Shown: positions 7,219 to 16,422, counted from the stretch's first letter. The stretch is 64,000 nucleotides of DNA from JBCBGF01 sp039820585 (GCA_039820585.1 JBCBPV010000008.1:1-64000); one strand, 5' to 3'. Translations and numbers: made by a program. Notes: generated by a model not told the origin, from the letters alone.

Positions 7219-8241
7219 ATGAGGTCGTTTTCGGACCAACTTGCTTTAGTCGTGCGCACCACACTTCTGGCCGGCTTGATTTACACAAGCGTTGCGCAGG
7301 CGCCCGCTTTTGCCCAGACGACGTCTAGAGCGCTTGTCCCGGCGAATGACACCGTGGATCAGCGTGCAGATGGCAGCGGCGCTTTTCGCACCCATTGCCT
7401 TGAATCCCATATCAGCCATGACGACCCGCTGGTATATCCCAGGCAACCCGGGGCCGCGCATGAGCACGTATTCTTCGGCAACCCCATTGTCGATGCGCAC
7501 ACAACGATCGCCGATCTGAGTGGCGCGACTCGCACGACCTGTGACGGGAACGCAGTCAACCGTTCGGCCTATTGGGTGCCGGCGCTTTATGATGGGCGGG
7601 GCGCGCGGATCGCGTATGTTGACCCCCTGTTCTACTACAAGACCGGGTATCATGTCCCCGCGGCATCGATAGAGCCGCCGCCCGAGGGTCTTCGGATGAT
7701 CGCCGGCAATGCCCACGCAACAGCGCCCCAAGGCACACATGTGGTCAAGTTCCGCTGCGCAAGCTGGCACACTGATCGCCAATGGTTCGACACCGGTGAT
7801 CCGCTGGATCACGTGGACGCCCTGCCTGATTGTGCGCTGGATGACCTGCTCGAGGTGCGGGTGGTCTTTCCGCAATGCTGGGACGGGCGAAACCTGTCCG
7901 CCCCCGACAACCAAAGCCACATGGCCTATCCGCGCCAAGCAGAACCGCCCGTGGCGGGAACAGGCGCGTGCCCGGCGTCACACCCGGTGGCCATCCCTGA
8001 AATCTCGTACAATTTCGCGATCTACGTGACCGCCGAGACCGGGCTGCCATCGACCTGGCGCTTTTCGTCGGACCAGCCAGATGTCATGGCGCCCGGGGTG
8101 AGCCTGCATGCTGACTGGATGAATGGCTGGGATCCCGCGATCATGGAGGCTATTGTCGAGAACTGCCTCCGGCCCGCGCGAGAGTGCGGCGTCGGCCTTC
8201 TTGGCGACGGGACGCGCCTGTTGCCCGTCGTCCGGGACTAG
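7219..8241 (+). CDS. secreted DUF1996 domain protein
   Basis: From ATG 7219 the product is 340 residues with an N-terminal signal peptide ending near A-P-A-F-A-Q. The body matches DUF1996: the H-I-S-H-D-D-P-L-V-Y-P segment, G-A-A-H-E-H-V-F-F-G-N, a Y-W-V-P-A-L-Y motif, F-P-Q-C-W-D-G and a late L-H-A-D-W-M-N-G-W. Several conserved His, Asp and Cys residues suggest an extracellular metal-dependent or disulfide-stabilised enzyme. The family is best known from fungi and actinobacteria and has no proven activity. The neighbouring secreted SGNH hydrolase could act on the same extracellular polymer, which is only inference. Confidence 0.8.
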   Translation: MRSFSDQLALVVRTTLLAGLIYTSVAQAPAFAQTTSRALVPANDTVDQRADGSGAFRTHCLESHISHDDPLVYPRQPGAAHEHVFFGNPIVDAHTTIADLSGATRTTCDGNAVNRSAYWVPALYDGRGARIAYVDPLFYYKTGYHVPAASIEPPPEGLRMIAGNAHATAPQGTHVVKFRCASWHTDRQWFDTGDPLDHVDALPDCALDDLLEVRVVFPQCWDGRNLSAPDNQSHMAYPRQAEPPVAGTGACPASHPVAIPEISYNFAIYVTAETGLPSTWRFSSDQPDVMAPGVSLHADWMNGWDPAIMEAIVENCLRPARECGVGLLGDGTRLLPVVRD

Positions 8242-8362
8242 GCGGCCGGAGTGGTCCCGCGCGAGGCCTGCGTGCCTGCGCCGTAGGCCAATTATGACGG
8301 TACCACTGTCCTGTCTTCCTATGAGATGATGATCCGACAGCATTGGCCAAACGGAGGCTTTC

Positions 8363-9007
8363 ATGATCATTCGCTCTACCGCGCTGGTACTTTCCCTGCT
8401 GCTGGCCGCGCCGGGGCAGGCGCAGGACATCATATCCATCGGTGACAGTATCATGTACTGGAATGGCGCGCAGTCGATCCCGGCCCAACTGTCACGCGAA
8501 TTGGGCCTTCCCGTCGATGATCGTTCCCTTGCCGGTTCGCAGGTCCGCACCGGGTTCTGGAACCGCATGCAAGGTCTCGATATCCGGGCCCAGCTGGGCG
8601 ATGACCGGCCTGATATCCTCGTCATGACGGGCGGCGGCAATGATCTGGGTGATGGGTGTGGATGCCGCGAAGGCTGCGCCGAGGAGGTCGAGGCGCTGCT
8701 GACTGAAGACGGGGGCGGCGCATTCGGCACGTTCCTGAGCGATGTCGTAGCGGATGGCACCCGGGTCTTTGTGCTTGGCTATCCGGACCCGCCGGTCGGG
8801 GGGAACGACTTTTCAGGCTGCGTTGCCGATCTTCGGGCGCTGGCGAACCGGCTGGATGCACTGGAGGGCGTGACCCTCGTGCCGGCGCATCAGGCGATCG
8901 ATCCGGCCGACATGTCCTATTACGATGCGGACAGGGTCCATCCGTCGGTCAAGGGATCGTCGGTCATGGCCAAATTGCTGGCTCGCGCCATCGAGGCGTC
9001 CCGTTAA
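8363..9007 (+). CDS. secreted SGNH/GDSL-type hydrolase
   Basis: The 214-residue protein has a signal peptide (residues 1-20, ending A-P-G-Q-A-Q-D). The catalytic blocks are visible: I-S-I-G-D-S-I with the nucleophile Ser near residue 27, G-G-G-N-D around residue 91, and D-A-D-R-V-H-P-S near the end supplying Asp and His. Such enzymes hydrolyse esters of lipids, carbohydrates or peptidoglycan-linked acetyl groups. A Cys-rich loop (G-C-G-C-R-E-G-C) after the Asn block is unusual and may form disulfides. The gene has AGG-like ribosome sequence upstream and stands alone after the DUF1996 gene. Confidence 0.85.
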   Translation: MIIRSTALVLSLLLAAPGQAQDIISIGDSIMYWNGAQSIPAQLSRELGLPVDDRSLAGSQVRTGFWNRMQGLDIRAQLGDDRPDILVMTGGGNDLGDGCGCREGCAEEVEALLTEDGGGAFGTFLSDVVADGTRVFVLGYPDPPVGGNDFSGCVADLRALANRLDALEGVTLVPAHQAIDPADMSYYDADRVHPSVKGSSVMAKLLARAIEASR

Positions 9008-9337
9008 CCTATGTACGGGACGGTCCCCTTACCTCGCGAACTCGGCGAGTTTGGGCAGATCGGTGAAAGGGATCTCGATCAAACGCAGAGCGGGCAAGCT
9101 GACCTGGCCGCCCGAGCGCAGGGCAGCGCCGATAGGCGCAGCCAAGGGCGGTGTACTTGTAATGCCCAATACTTTGGACGCCACCGACTTGGTCAGCTGG
9201 ACATCAAACATCAAGATAAATTCCTCTCCGACTTCATGGGCATCGACGAGTGGTGGTGCCGCGTCCTGTCCAGGCAAACTGATTGAAGTCGCGACGCGTC
9301 CGTGCTGAGACAAAGCAGACCTTGGCGCACCGCACTC
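9008..9337. other. gene-poor stretch with a possible decayed reading frame
   Basis: Only one long frame is present, 9029-9313 on the minus strand (94 codons). It opens with TTG, lacks a convincing ribosome site and matches no family I recognise. The composition is coding-like (hydrophobic periodicity, few rare codons), so it may be a remnant of a lost gene or a small uncharacterised one. Nothing else was seen. Confidence 0.35.
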
Positions 9338-11365
9338 TCACGCCGCGTCCAGCAGCCCCCGCCCCTTCAACAACGCCTCGACCCCCGGCATCGATCCGCG
9401 GAAGGCGACGTACAGCTCCTCTGCCTCGCGCGTGCCGCCAACCGATAGAATGTGCGCTTCCAGCTTCGTTGCCATGCCTGCATCAAATGCCCCACCTGCC
9501 TCTTCAAACGCGGCAAAGGCGTCGGCATCCATCACTTCGGACCACATGTAGCTGTAGTATCCGCTGGAATACCCGTCGCCTGCAAAGACGTGGGCAAAGT
9601 GCGGCGTGGCATGGCGCATCCGGATGGCATGCGGCATGCCCAGATCGGCCAGCACCTCGGCCTGCCGCGCCATCGGATCGGCAGGCGCGGGGCCATCGTG
9701 GAATGCCAGGTCCACCAGCGCCGAAGCCACGTATTCCACCGTCTGGAACCCCATGTCATAGGTTGACGCGGCGATCAGCCGTTCGCGCAAATCATCGGGC
9801 ATCGCGGCCCCCGTCTCGGCATGGGTAGCGAACTCTGCCAGCACTTCGGGAACCTCAAGCCAATGTTCATACAATTGGCTGGGCAACTCCACGAAATCCC
9901 GCGCGACCGAGGTGCCCGAAATCGATTCATACGTCACATCCGACAGCATCTGGTGCAGCGCGTGACCAAATTCATGGAACAGCGTGCGCGCATCGTCATA
10001 AGACAACAGCGCCGGTTGCCCGGCAGGCGGTTTGGCGAAGTTGCAGACGTTCAGAACGATGGGCCGGACTGCGCCGCCCAGCTTGCGCTGCGCACGGGGC
10101 GCCGAACACCACGCGCCTGATCGCTTGGAAGACCGCGCGAAGTAATCGCCCACAAACAGCGCCATGTGCTGACCGTTCCGCGTCACCTCCCACGCGCGCG
10201 CGTCCGGGTGGTGCAGCGCGACGTCGACAGGCGAAAAGTCCAACCCGAACAAGCGATGCGCACAGGCAAAGGCCGCCTCGATCATGCGGTCGAGTTGCAG
10301 GTAGGGTTTCAGCTCGGCTTCATCCAGATCATGCTCCGCCTTCCGGCGCTTCTCGGAATAGTACCGCCAGTCCCAGGCTTCCAGCCGCCCATTCACGCCA
10401 TCGGCATGCATCATCTCTTCCAGAACGGCGGCATCCGCGTCAGCCTTGGCCTTCGCCGGTTCCCAGACATCCATCAACAAAGTGCGCACCCGATCCGGGG
10501 TGCCCGCCATCTCAGTCTCTAGCTTGAAGTCCGCAAAGGTGTCATAGCCCAGCAACTGCGCCCTCTCTTCGCGCAGCTTCAGGATCTCTGCCGCGATGTC
10601 ACGATTGTCCGTTTCACCCCCGTTCGACCCGCGCGCGGTCCAGGCGGTGTAGGCCTGTTGCCGCAAATCACGCCGTGGCGAGAACTGCAGGAACGGAACC
10701 ACCAGCGACCGCGACATTGTGATCACCGGCCCATCGGCCCCCCGCTCGGCCCCCGCTGACCGCGCCGCATCAACCAGAAAGGCGGGCAGCCCTTCCAAAT
10801 CACCTTCCGACAGCGACATGAACCAGTCCTTTTCATCCGCCAGCAGGTTTTGCGTGAACTCCGTGCCCAGCACCGCCAAACGCTCTTTCACCGCTTTCAA
10901 TCGCTCAGATTCCGCACCCTCAAGCGCCGCGCCTGCCCGCACAAAGCTGCGGCGTGTCAGCAGCAGCACCCGCGCCTGTTCGTCCGACAGGCCCAGGCTT
11001 TCCCGCGCGTCCCACAGCGTCTCGACCCGTTGGAACAGCGCCCGGTTCATCGTGATCTCAGACCCATAGGCCGACAGCTTCGGGCTGAATTCGCGCATCA
11101 GCGCATTGCGCGCATCGTTTGTATCGGTGCCTGCAAGCGTGTAGAAGGTGGATAGCACCCGGCCCAGCGCCTCATCGGCCAGTTCCAGCGCTTCGATTGT
11201 GTTGGCAAAGGTCGGCGCATCGGGATTGTTCGCGATCCGTGCGATCTCTGCCCGCGCCTCATCCAGCGCTGCATCCATCGCAGGCGCGAAGTCATCATCT
11301 GCGATCAGGTCGAACGGCGCGATGCCGAAGGGCCTGGTCCAGGTGTCTAGAAGGGGGTTGGGCAT
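9338..11365 (-). CDS. M3-family oligopeptidase (oligopeptidase A/dipeptidyl carboxypeptidase type)
   Basis: From ATG 11365 (GGAG six bases upstream) the product is 675 residues, the normal length for thimet-like peptidases. The zinc site F-H-E-F-G-H-A-L-H lies around residue 460, with the third ligand Glu expected about 28 residues later. The long helical N-terminal half is typical of the channel-lining domain. The enzyme degrades short cytosolic peptides, including cleaved signal peptides. A longer frame begins eight codons earlier, but the ribosome site favours 11365. Confidence 0.95.
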   Translation of the reverse strand: MPNPLLDTWTRPFGIAPFDLIADDDFAPAMDAALDEARAEIARIANNPDAPTFANTIEALELADEALGRVLSTFYTLAGTDTNDARNALMREFSPKLSAYGSEITMNRALFQRVETLWDARESLGLSDEQARVLLLTRRSFVRAGAALEGAESERLKAVKERLAVLGTEFTQNLLADEKDWFMSLSEGDLEGLPAFLVDAARSAGAERGADGPVITMSRSLVVPFLQFSPRRDLRQQAYTAWTARGSNGGETDNRDIAAEILKLREERAQLLGYDTFADFKLETEMAGTPDRVRTLLMDVWEPAKAKADADAAVLEEMMHADGVNGRLEAWDWRYYSEKRRKAEHDLDEAELKPYLQLDRMIEAAFACAHRLFGLDFSPVDVALHHPDARAWEVTRNGQHMALFVGDYFARSSKRSGAWCSAPRAQRKLGGAVRPIVLNVCNFAKPPAGQPALLSYDDARTLFHEFGHALHQMLSDVTYESISGTSVARDFVELPSQLYEHWLEVPEVLAEFATHAETGAAMPDDLRERLIAASTYDMGFQTVEYVASALVDLAFHDGPAPADPMARQAEVLADLGMPHAIRMRHATPHFAHVFAGDGYSSGYYSYMWSEVMDADAFAAFEEAGGAFDAGMATKLEAHILSVGGTREAEELYVAFRGSMPGVEALLKGRGLLDAA

Positions 11366-11424
11366 GGGGGGCTCCGGTTTGGGTCTCATCCAAAGCTAGA
11401 GCCCCTTGGCCCGGTCGGCCAGAG

Positions 11425-11856
11425 CTACTCGACCACCACGGTGATCACGTCTGATACTACCGGCGGATCGTGGGGGATATGACCATGGTCGCCCAACACC
11501 AGTTGCAGGGTGTGCGTGCCCGGGGGCAGTTCCAGCGACACCTCGGTCTGACCGCCGCCGAAGTGGCGGTGATTGTCGTCATTGGGGATCGCAAGTTCCA
11601 GCTCTTCTGCCCCGAACTCCCCTTCGCCGAAGGGTGCACGATTGACGAAGAGGTGATGGTGCCCGGTGCCCATCCGCTCAATCTCAGCCGGGGCGACGCC
11701 CATGCCGCGCAGACCAAAGTTGATCTGGATCGGGCTCGTGACGGTCGCGCCATCTTCGAGGTTAACAAAATACAGTTCTGCCCCCTCTTCCGAAGGTGTG
11801 CCCTGGCTAAAGGCGGGGGCTGCGACAAGGCAAAGTGCGAGTGCAAGTTTTTTCAT
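11425..11856 (-). CDS. secreted DUF4399 domain protein
   Basis: This 143-residue protein starts at ATG 11856 behind a GGAGG ribosome site. It has a signal peptide (K-K-L-A-L-A-L-C-L-V-A-A-P-A-F-S). The DUF4399 pattern is clear: F-V-N-L-E-D-G-A-T-V-T-S-P, then a G-x-G-H-H-H-L motif, N-D-D-N-H-R-H-F-G-G-G-Q-T, and a closing G-D-H-G-H-I-P-H segment. The many His residues suggest metal binding in the periplasm, but function is unknown. It lies between thiF and the M3 peptidase on the same strand. Confidence 0.85.
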   Translation of the reverse strand: MKKLALALCLVAAPAFSQGTPSEEGAELYFVNLEDGATVTSPIQINFGLRGMGVAPAEIERMGTGHHHLFVNRAPFGEGEFGAEELELAIPNDDNHRHFGGGQTEVSLELPPGTHTLQLVLGDHGHIPHDPPVVSDVITVVVE

Positions 11857-11908
11857 GATGTGTCCTCCCAGTGCCCTGGAACGTAGCACGACGGAGGCCA
11901 TTGGCCAC

Positions 11909-12946
11909 TTAGGCGCCGCAGACCGGGCACTTGGGGTCGCGTGTCAGACGGATCGTGCGCGTTTCGGCATAAAGCGCATCATAGATGATCAACCGCCCGG
12001 CCAGACCGTCACCCGCCTCTGTCAGCTCTTTTGTCGCCTCGACCGCCATCATCGAACCGATCACCCCCGGTAACGGCCCCAAAACGCCACCCTCGGCACA
12101 GCTTGGGGCCAGGCCTGGGGCGTTGGGGTTGGGGAAAACGCAGCGATAGCAGGGGCTTCCGCGGTGCGGGGCAAATGTGGTCACCTGCCCTTCCCATGCC
12201 GATAGCGCGCCTGAGATCAGCGGCGTTTCGGTGGCCACGCACGCCGCGTTGACGGCATAGCGCGTGTCAGGATCATCGGTCCCGTCAAGCACCAGATCGT
12301 AGTCGCCAATCAACTCTTCCGCGATGTCCGGTGTCAGGCGGCGATTGTAGGGGCGCACGGTCAGAAACGGGTTCTGCGCCTCAAGCGCGGTTTGCGCGGA
12401 AAACACCTTGGGCATGCCGATCCGCGCGTCGGTGTGGATCACCTGCCGCTGCAGATTGTCATTGGACACCACATCGTCGTCCACCACGCCAAGCGTGCCC
12501 ACCCCCGCAGCGCCCAGGTATTGCAACGCCGGGGCACCCAGGCCCCCAGCCCCGATCACCAGCACCTCCGCCGCCTTCAGCCGCTTCTGCCCCTGGCCAC
12601 CGATCTCCCGCAGGACGATATGGCGGGCATTTCGCTCCACCTCGACCGAGGGGCTCTCATCGGGGGCGGGTTCTTTGGGCTTGTTCTCGGGCCGGGTCAT
12701 GCCGCGCAGGCGCTTCAGCCCAAGGCTGTACGCCCAGATGCCCAGACCCAGTGCGCCAATGACAAACCACTCCCCTTTGGTGCCACCGAACAGCACGCGC
12801 AGGGGGTGGCCGTCAGGGAACACGATCTGGATCGCAAGGATGATGAGGTAGAGGAGAAGGATCAGAATCCACCGCGCATTGCGCGGGGTCTTCATCAAAT
12901 AGCCCAATCCCCAAAGGCCGGCGGCCAGCGTCAGAAACAGCGCCAT
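11909..12946 (-). CDS. membrane-anchored HesA/MoeB/ThiF-family adenylyltransferase
   Basis: The 345-residue protein combines an N-terminal membrane part (hydrophobic segments near residues 2-18, 25-43 and 60-76) with an E1-like domain. The ATP site is G-A-G-G-L-G (132-137), followed by D-D-D-V-V-S-N-D-N-L-Q-R-Q. A C-A-E-G-G-V-L-G segment contains the Cys used by MoeB/ThiF relatives, and a zinc site is formed by C-Y-R-C and the terminal C-P-V-C. Such proteins activate the C-terminus of a MoaD- or ThiS-like sulfur carrier for molybdopterin or thiamine synthesis. Membrane anchoring is not part of classical MoeB. The start overlaps the dut stop by one base. Confidence 0.9.
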   Translation of the reverse strand: MALFLTLAAGLWGLGYLMKTPRNARWILILLLYLIILAIQIVFPDGHPLRVLFGGTKGEWFVIGALGLGIWAYSLGLKRLRGMTRPENKPKEPAPDESPSVEVERNARHIVLREIGGQGQKRLKAAEVLVIGAGGLGAPALQYLGAAGVGTLGVVDDDVVSNDNLQRQVIHTDARIGMPKVFSAQTALEAQNPFLTVRPYNRRLTPDIAEELIGDYDLVLDGTDDPDTRYAVNAACVATETPLISGALSAWEGQVTTFAPHRGSPCYRCVFPNPNAPGLAPSCAEGGVLGPLPGVIGSMMAVEATKELTEAGDGLAGRLIIYDALYAETRTIRLTRDPKCPVCGA

Positions 12947-13413
12947 CAGGCCCGCCCGGTGGACCCAAAGCCGCCATCGCCTCGGGCGGTTTTGCTCAAC
13001 GCGCGGGCCACAGCGAACTGTGCCCGCGTCACCGGGGCCACGACCAGTTGCGCGATACGGTCGCCATGAGCGACGGTAAAGGCCTCAGCTCCAAGGTTCA
13101 CTACGATCACACCCACCGGCCCGCGATAGTCGCTGTCGATGGTGCCGGGGCTGTTGGGCACCGTGATCCCGTGCTTTAGCGCCAATCCAGACCGCGGCCG
13201 CACCTGCACCTCGAACCCATCGGGAATCTCCATCGCAAAGCCCGTGGGGATCAGTGCGCGACCGCCCGGCGGGAGCGTCAGCCCATCCGCGCGCAGGTCA
13301 GGCGGCAGGTTCGCGCGCACATCCGCGCCCGCCGCGCCCTCGGTCGCGTAAACCGGCAGGCCAAGTGACGGGTCCGCATCGTCGCGCCAGTGAAAAAGGA
13401 TCTGTGGTGTCAC
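12946..13413 (-). CDS. dut: dUTP diphosphatase
   Basis: Starting at GTG 13413, which overlaps the coaBC stop (GTGA), the product is 155 residues, the usual trimeric dUTPase size. All five motifs are visible: A-A-G-A-D-V-R-A, P-R-S-G-L-A, G-T-I-D-S-D-Y-R-G, H-G-D-R-I-A-Q-L-V and the C-terminal R-G-D-G-G-F-G-S-T-G that closes over the nucleotide. It hydrolyses dUTP to dUMP and pyrophosphate, keeping uracil out of DNA and feeding dTMP synthesis. Translational coupling with coaBC and thiF indicates one operon. Confidence 0.97.
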   Translation of the reverse strand: MTPQILFHWRDDADPSLGLPVYATEGAAGADVRANLPPDLRADGLTLPPGGRALIPTGFAMEIPDGFEVQVRPRSGLALKHGITVPNSPGTIDSDYRGPVGVIVVNLGAEAFTVAHGDRIAQLVVAPVTRAQFAVARALSKTARGDGGFGSTGRA

Positions 13414-14606
13414 GAAAGCGTATCCGCAATCGCCGCGGCCAGCCGACCGGCCACTTGATCCTTGCCCATGCGCGGCCATGTCTCGGCCCCGGCTTCCGTG
13501 ATCAGCGTTATCGCGTTTTCCGATCCACCCATGATCCCGGTCTCGGGCCGCACGTCGTTGGCCACGATCCAATCACACCCTTTGCGCGCCCGCTTGACCG
13601 TGGCGTGCGCAATCACATCATCGGTTTCCGCTGCAAAGCCCACGACAAGGCGTGGACGGTGTTCGTTCAGCCCCGCCACATGGGCCAGGATATCGGGGTT
13701 TTCGGCCAGATCGAGCTGTGGCATCGCCCCGGTCCCGTCCTTCTTGATCTTGCTGTCGGTCGCACTGTGCACCCGCCAGTCAGCGACAGCGGCGGCAAAG
13801 ACCGCGGCCTCGGCAGGCAACGCCTGCAACACCGCACTGCGCATCTCCTCGGCGGTCTCGACGGGCACAAGCCGCACGCCCTCTGGCAAAGGCGCGGTGG
13901 CTGGCCCGGTGACAAACGTCACATCCGCCCCGAGCGCGGCCAGGGCCCGCCCGATCGCCGCACCTTGCGCGCCGGACGACCGGTTGGCGATGTAGCGCAC
14001 GGGATCAATGGGTTCATGTGTCGGGCCAGAGGTCATCACGATATGCTTGCCTGCAAGCGGCCCATTGGCCAGCGCGTGCTCAACGGCTGCCACGATCTCT
14101 TCAGGCTCAGACATCCGGCCCGGCCCGAACTCTCCACAGGCCATGCTGCCCTCGACCGGCCCGGCGAACAGAAAGCCGTCGCTGGCAAGCTGCGCGGCAT
14201 TGCGCGCGGTCGCGGGGTGATCCCACATGCGCACGTTCATCGCAGGCGCAATCAGCACCCGCTTGTCGGTGGCCATCAAGAGTGTTGTGGCCAGATCATC
14301 GGCATGCCCGCCCGCCATCTTGGCCATCAGGTCCGCCGTGGCCGGCGCCACCACCACCAGATCGGCGCTCCGCGACAATTCAATATGGCCCATCTCGGCC
14401 TCATCGGTCAGGTCGAACAGATCGGTATAGACCTTCTCTGCCGCCAGGGCCGAGGCCGACAGCGGCGTCACAAACTCCTGCGCCGCGCGGGTCAGAACCG
14501 GGGTAACAGCAGCACCGCGATCGCGCAAACGGCGGATCAGTTCCAGCGATTTGAACGCTGCAATGCCCCCGCCGATGATCAGTAAGATGCGTTTTCCTGC
14601 CAGCAT
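13410..14606 (-). CDS. coaBC: bifunctional phosphopantothenoylcysteine decarboxylase/phosphopantothenate-cysteine ligase
   Basis: From ATG 14606 the product is 398 residues. The CoaC half (1-~190) shows the flavin-binding start G-G-G-I-A-A-F-K-S, A-P-A-M-N-V-R-M-W and the catalytic Cys loop S-M-A-C-G-E-F-G-P-G-R-M. The CoaB half begins at V-M-T-S-G-P-T-H-E-P-I-D-P-V-R-Y with the dimer/CTP segment N-R-S-S-G-A-Q-G. The enzyme makes 4'-phosphopantetheine in coenzyme A synthesis. A longer frame to 14702 exists but adds residues unlike the family. Confidence 0.97.
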   Translation of the reverse strand: MLAGKRILLIIGGGIAAFKSLELIRRLRDRGAAVTPVLTRAAQEFVTPLSASALAAEKVYTDLFDLTDEAEMGHIELSRSADLVVVAPATADLMAKMAGGHADDLATTLLMATDKRVLIAPAMNVRMWDHPATARNAAQLASDGFLFAGPVEGSMACGEFGPGRMSEPEEIVAAVEHALANGPLAGKHIVMTSGPTHEPIDPVRYIANRSSGAQGAAIGRALAALGADVTFVTGPATAPLPEGVRLVPVETAEEMRSAVLQALPAEAAVFAAAVADWRVHSATDSKIKKDGTGAMPQLDLAENPDILAHVAGLNEHRPRLVVGFAAETDDVIAHATVKRARKGCDWIVANDVRPETGIMGGSENAITLITEAGAETWPRMGKDQVAGRLAAAIADTLS

Positions 14607-14674
14607 GATCCCTGTGCCCAAGGCCCTATTTCCGCGAAACGTAGAGGCAAGCCACCCCGCCCACAAGCCCGGGC

Positions 14675-15502
14675 CTAGTCCAGCGACTGGAACGCGAGGC
14701 AAGGGTCATCGCGCGCAATGGTGTGCGTGACGATCCAGTGATCAAAGGGGGCCGTTTCGCGCGGCTCCTCGAACTGGGCAATTGTCGTGATCTCGACGTC
14801 AGGGCGCGCCTGATTCAGCATCCGGGGCATGCCCCAATCGTTGCGCGCATGGCCATTGCCTGTGATCACCACCACCGGGCCATCCGTTTCAGCCAGCGCC
14901 GCCAGAACCGCACGCGCCAGACCGGCATCGCGCAATCGTTGGGCTTCGACCATGCCCGGCAGCATCTCATCAGGCAGCGCATTGCAATGGGCTGTGCGCT
15001 GAATGTCCTCACGCGCCGCCTGCTCATCCTCGCCCAGGGGTTTGTGCAGGCCGAACACCGGCGCCGATGCGCCCATGACGGCGGCCGCTCCATCCCGCAC
15101 CGCACGGCGCACCTGATCGCGTGGAATGTCACCGCCGAAGATCGCCGCATCCGGTGCAGCAACGAAGATCGGATAATACATCGCGAAGTCGGGCCAGCCG
15201 CTGTCGGCCCAGCCCAGCGCCTCTTCCAGTCGTGCGGGCGAGGCGCGTATTTCAGGCGTGGCGGCAAGGGCGGCATCGGGCCCGAACATCTCGAACACCA
15301 AAGCCGCGGGGCGCAATGCGGCGATGGCCGTGGCCTGGTTGAGGTGATGCGCCGGGTTGTCGTGAATCTCACCCAACACGATCACATCGCCCACCGGCAG
15401 GCTTATAATTTCAGAGATGTCGATTTCACTGGCGGACGCTGGCGCCACGGCAAGAAAAAGGCCCGCCAGAAGCGGGCCAGGTCTTGGAGGGAAAATCTTC
15501 AT
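14675..15502 (-). CDS. ChaN-family (haem-binding uptake, Tiki/EreA-like) periplasmic protein
   Basis: The 275-residue protein has a signal peptide without a lipobox Cys. The conserved G-E-I-H-D-N-P-A-H-H motif near residue 44 and the late G-N-G-H-A-R motif are the His/Glu clusters of the ChaN-like family. Characterised members bind haem or act in iron acquisition; others of the wider fold are metalloproteases. The start ATG overlaps the rpoH stop by four bases (ATGA), so the protein is translationally coupled to the sigma factor and should share its stress promoter. Confidence 0.85.
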   Translation of the reverse strand: MKIFPPRPGPLLAGLFLAVAPASASEIDISEIISLPVGDVIVLGEIHDNPAHHLNQATAIAALRPAALVFEMFGPDAALAATPEIRASPARLEEALGWADSGWPDFAMYYPIFVAAPDAAIFGGDIPRDQVRRAVRDGAAAVMGASAPVFGLHKPLGEDEQAAREDIQRTAHCNALPDEMLPGMVEAQRLRDAGLARAVLAALAETDGPVVVITGNGHARNDWGMPRMLNQARPDVEITTIAQFEEPRETAPFDHWIVTHTIARDDPCLAFQSLD

Positions 15503-16377
15503 GCGAAGAAGTGCAGCACTTCCTTGGACTGCGCTTCCAGGTTCTTGCGCATCTTGCCAAACGCCGCTGCTTCCAGCTGGCGCACGCGTTCTTTGGACAA
15601 GCCCAACTCATTGCCAAGGCTCTCCAATGTGCGGGGGTCATCGCGCAACTTGCGTTCGCGGACAATAAACCGCTCCCGCTCATTCAGCGCGCTCATCGCC
15701 GTAACCAACCAATCGCGCAGCGTGTCGATGTCCTTGTCCTGTTCGACCTGTTCGGACGCGATGGTGCCGTCGTCCTCCAGCGCATCAATCCACTCGCGGC
15801 CTTCATCCTCGGTCGATTGCGTCGCGTTGAGCGAGAAATCGGACCCGGCAAGCCGGCCTTCCATCATCTCAACGTCATGCAGGGGCACGCCAACTTCCCG
15901 GGCAATCAGATGCCGTAACTGGTGGCTGTCGAGCTTTTCGCCCTGCGCCGCGGCCTCACGCTCCAACCGGGCCTGCACGCGACGCATATTGAAGAAGAGC
16001 GACTTCTGGCTGCTCGTGGACCCTGTGCGCACCATCGACCAATTGCGCATCACATAGTCCTGGATCGATGCCTTGATCCACCAAACGGCGTAGGTCGAGA
16101 ACCGCACACCGCGGTCGGGGTCAAACTTGTCCGCCGCCTTCATCAGGCCAAGGCTCGCTTCCTGGATAAGGTCATTCATCGGCGCGCCATAGCGCTTGAA
16201 CTTCGCGGCCATCGAAATTGCGAGACGCATGTACGCTGTGATCAGCCGGTGCAGCGCCTGTTCATCACGCTCATCGCGCCAGGCGTATGCCAGCCTCAGC
16301 TCTGTCTCGGCGTCAAGCAGTTCTGCCCGCATTGCGCGTCGTGAAAGCGTCTGGTCAGAGAACCCGTCTAGTGCCAT
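15499..16377 (-). CDS. rpoH: RNA polymerase sigma-32-family factor, probably RpoH2-type
   Basis: This 292-residue sigma factor has a complete region 2 (L-I-Q-E-A-S-L-G-L-M-K then F-S-T-Y-A-V-W-W-I-K-A-S-I-Q), the RpoH box Q-K-S-L-F-F-N-M-R-R (124-133) and a region 4 helix-turn-helix (T-L-E-S-L-G-N-E-L-G-L-S-K-E-R-V-R-Q-L). It directs RNA polymerase to heat and oxidative-stress promoters. Rhodobacteraceae often have two paralogues; the RpoE-type promoter upstream suggests this is the RpoHII type responsive to singlet oxygen. It is followed by chaN in a four-base overlap. Confidence 0.93.
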   Translation of the reverse strand: MALDGFSDQTLSRRAMRAELLDAETELRLAYAWRDERDEQALHRLITAYMRLAISMAAKFKRYGAPMNDLIQEASLGLMKAADKFDPDRGVRFSTYAVWWIKASIQDYVMRNWSMVRTGSTSSQKSLFFNMRRVQARLEREAAAQGEKLDSHQLRHLIAREVGVPLHDVEMMEGRLAGSDFSLNATQSTEDEGREWIDALEDDGTIASEQVEQDKDIDTLRDWLVTAMSALNERERFIVRERKLRDDPRTLESLGNELGLSKERVRQLEAAAFGKMRKNLEAQSKEVLHFFA

Positions 16378-16422
16378 GTCGTTACCCCTGATGCGTGCCG
16401 GTGTGGCGTGTTGCTTTTGAAG

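Noticed and set aside
9029..9313. 94-codon minus-strand frame
   Set aside because: TTG start without ribosome site and no recognisable homology; recorded only as a possible remnant.
13254..14585. 443-codon plus-strand frame across coaBC and dut
   Set aside because: Antisense to two clearly recognised enzymes; the protein is Arg/His/Pro-rich without domain features.
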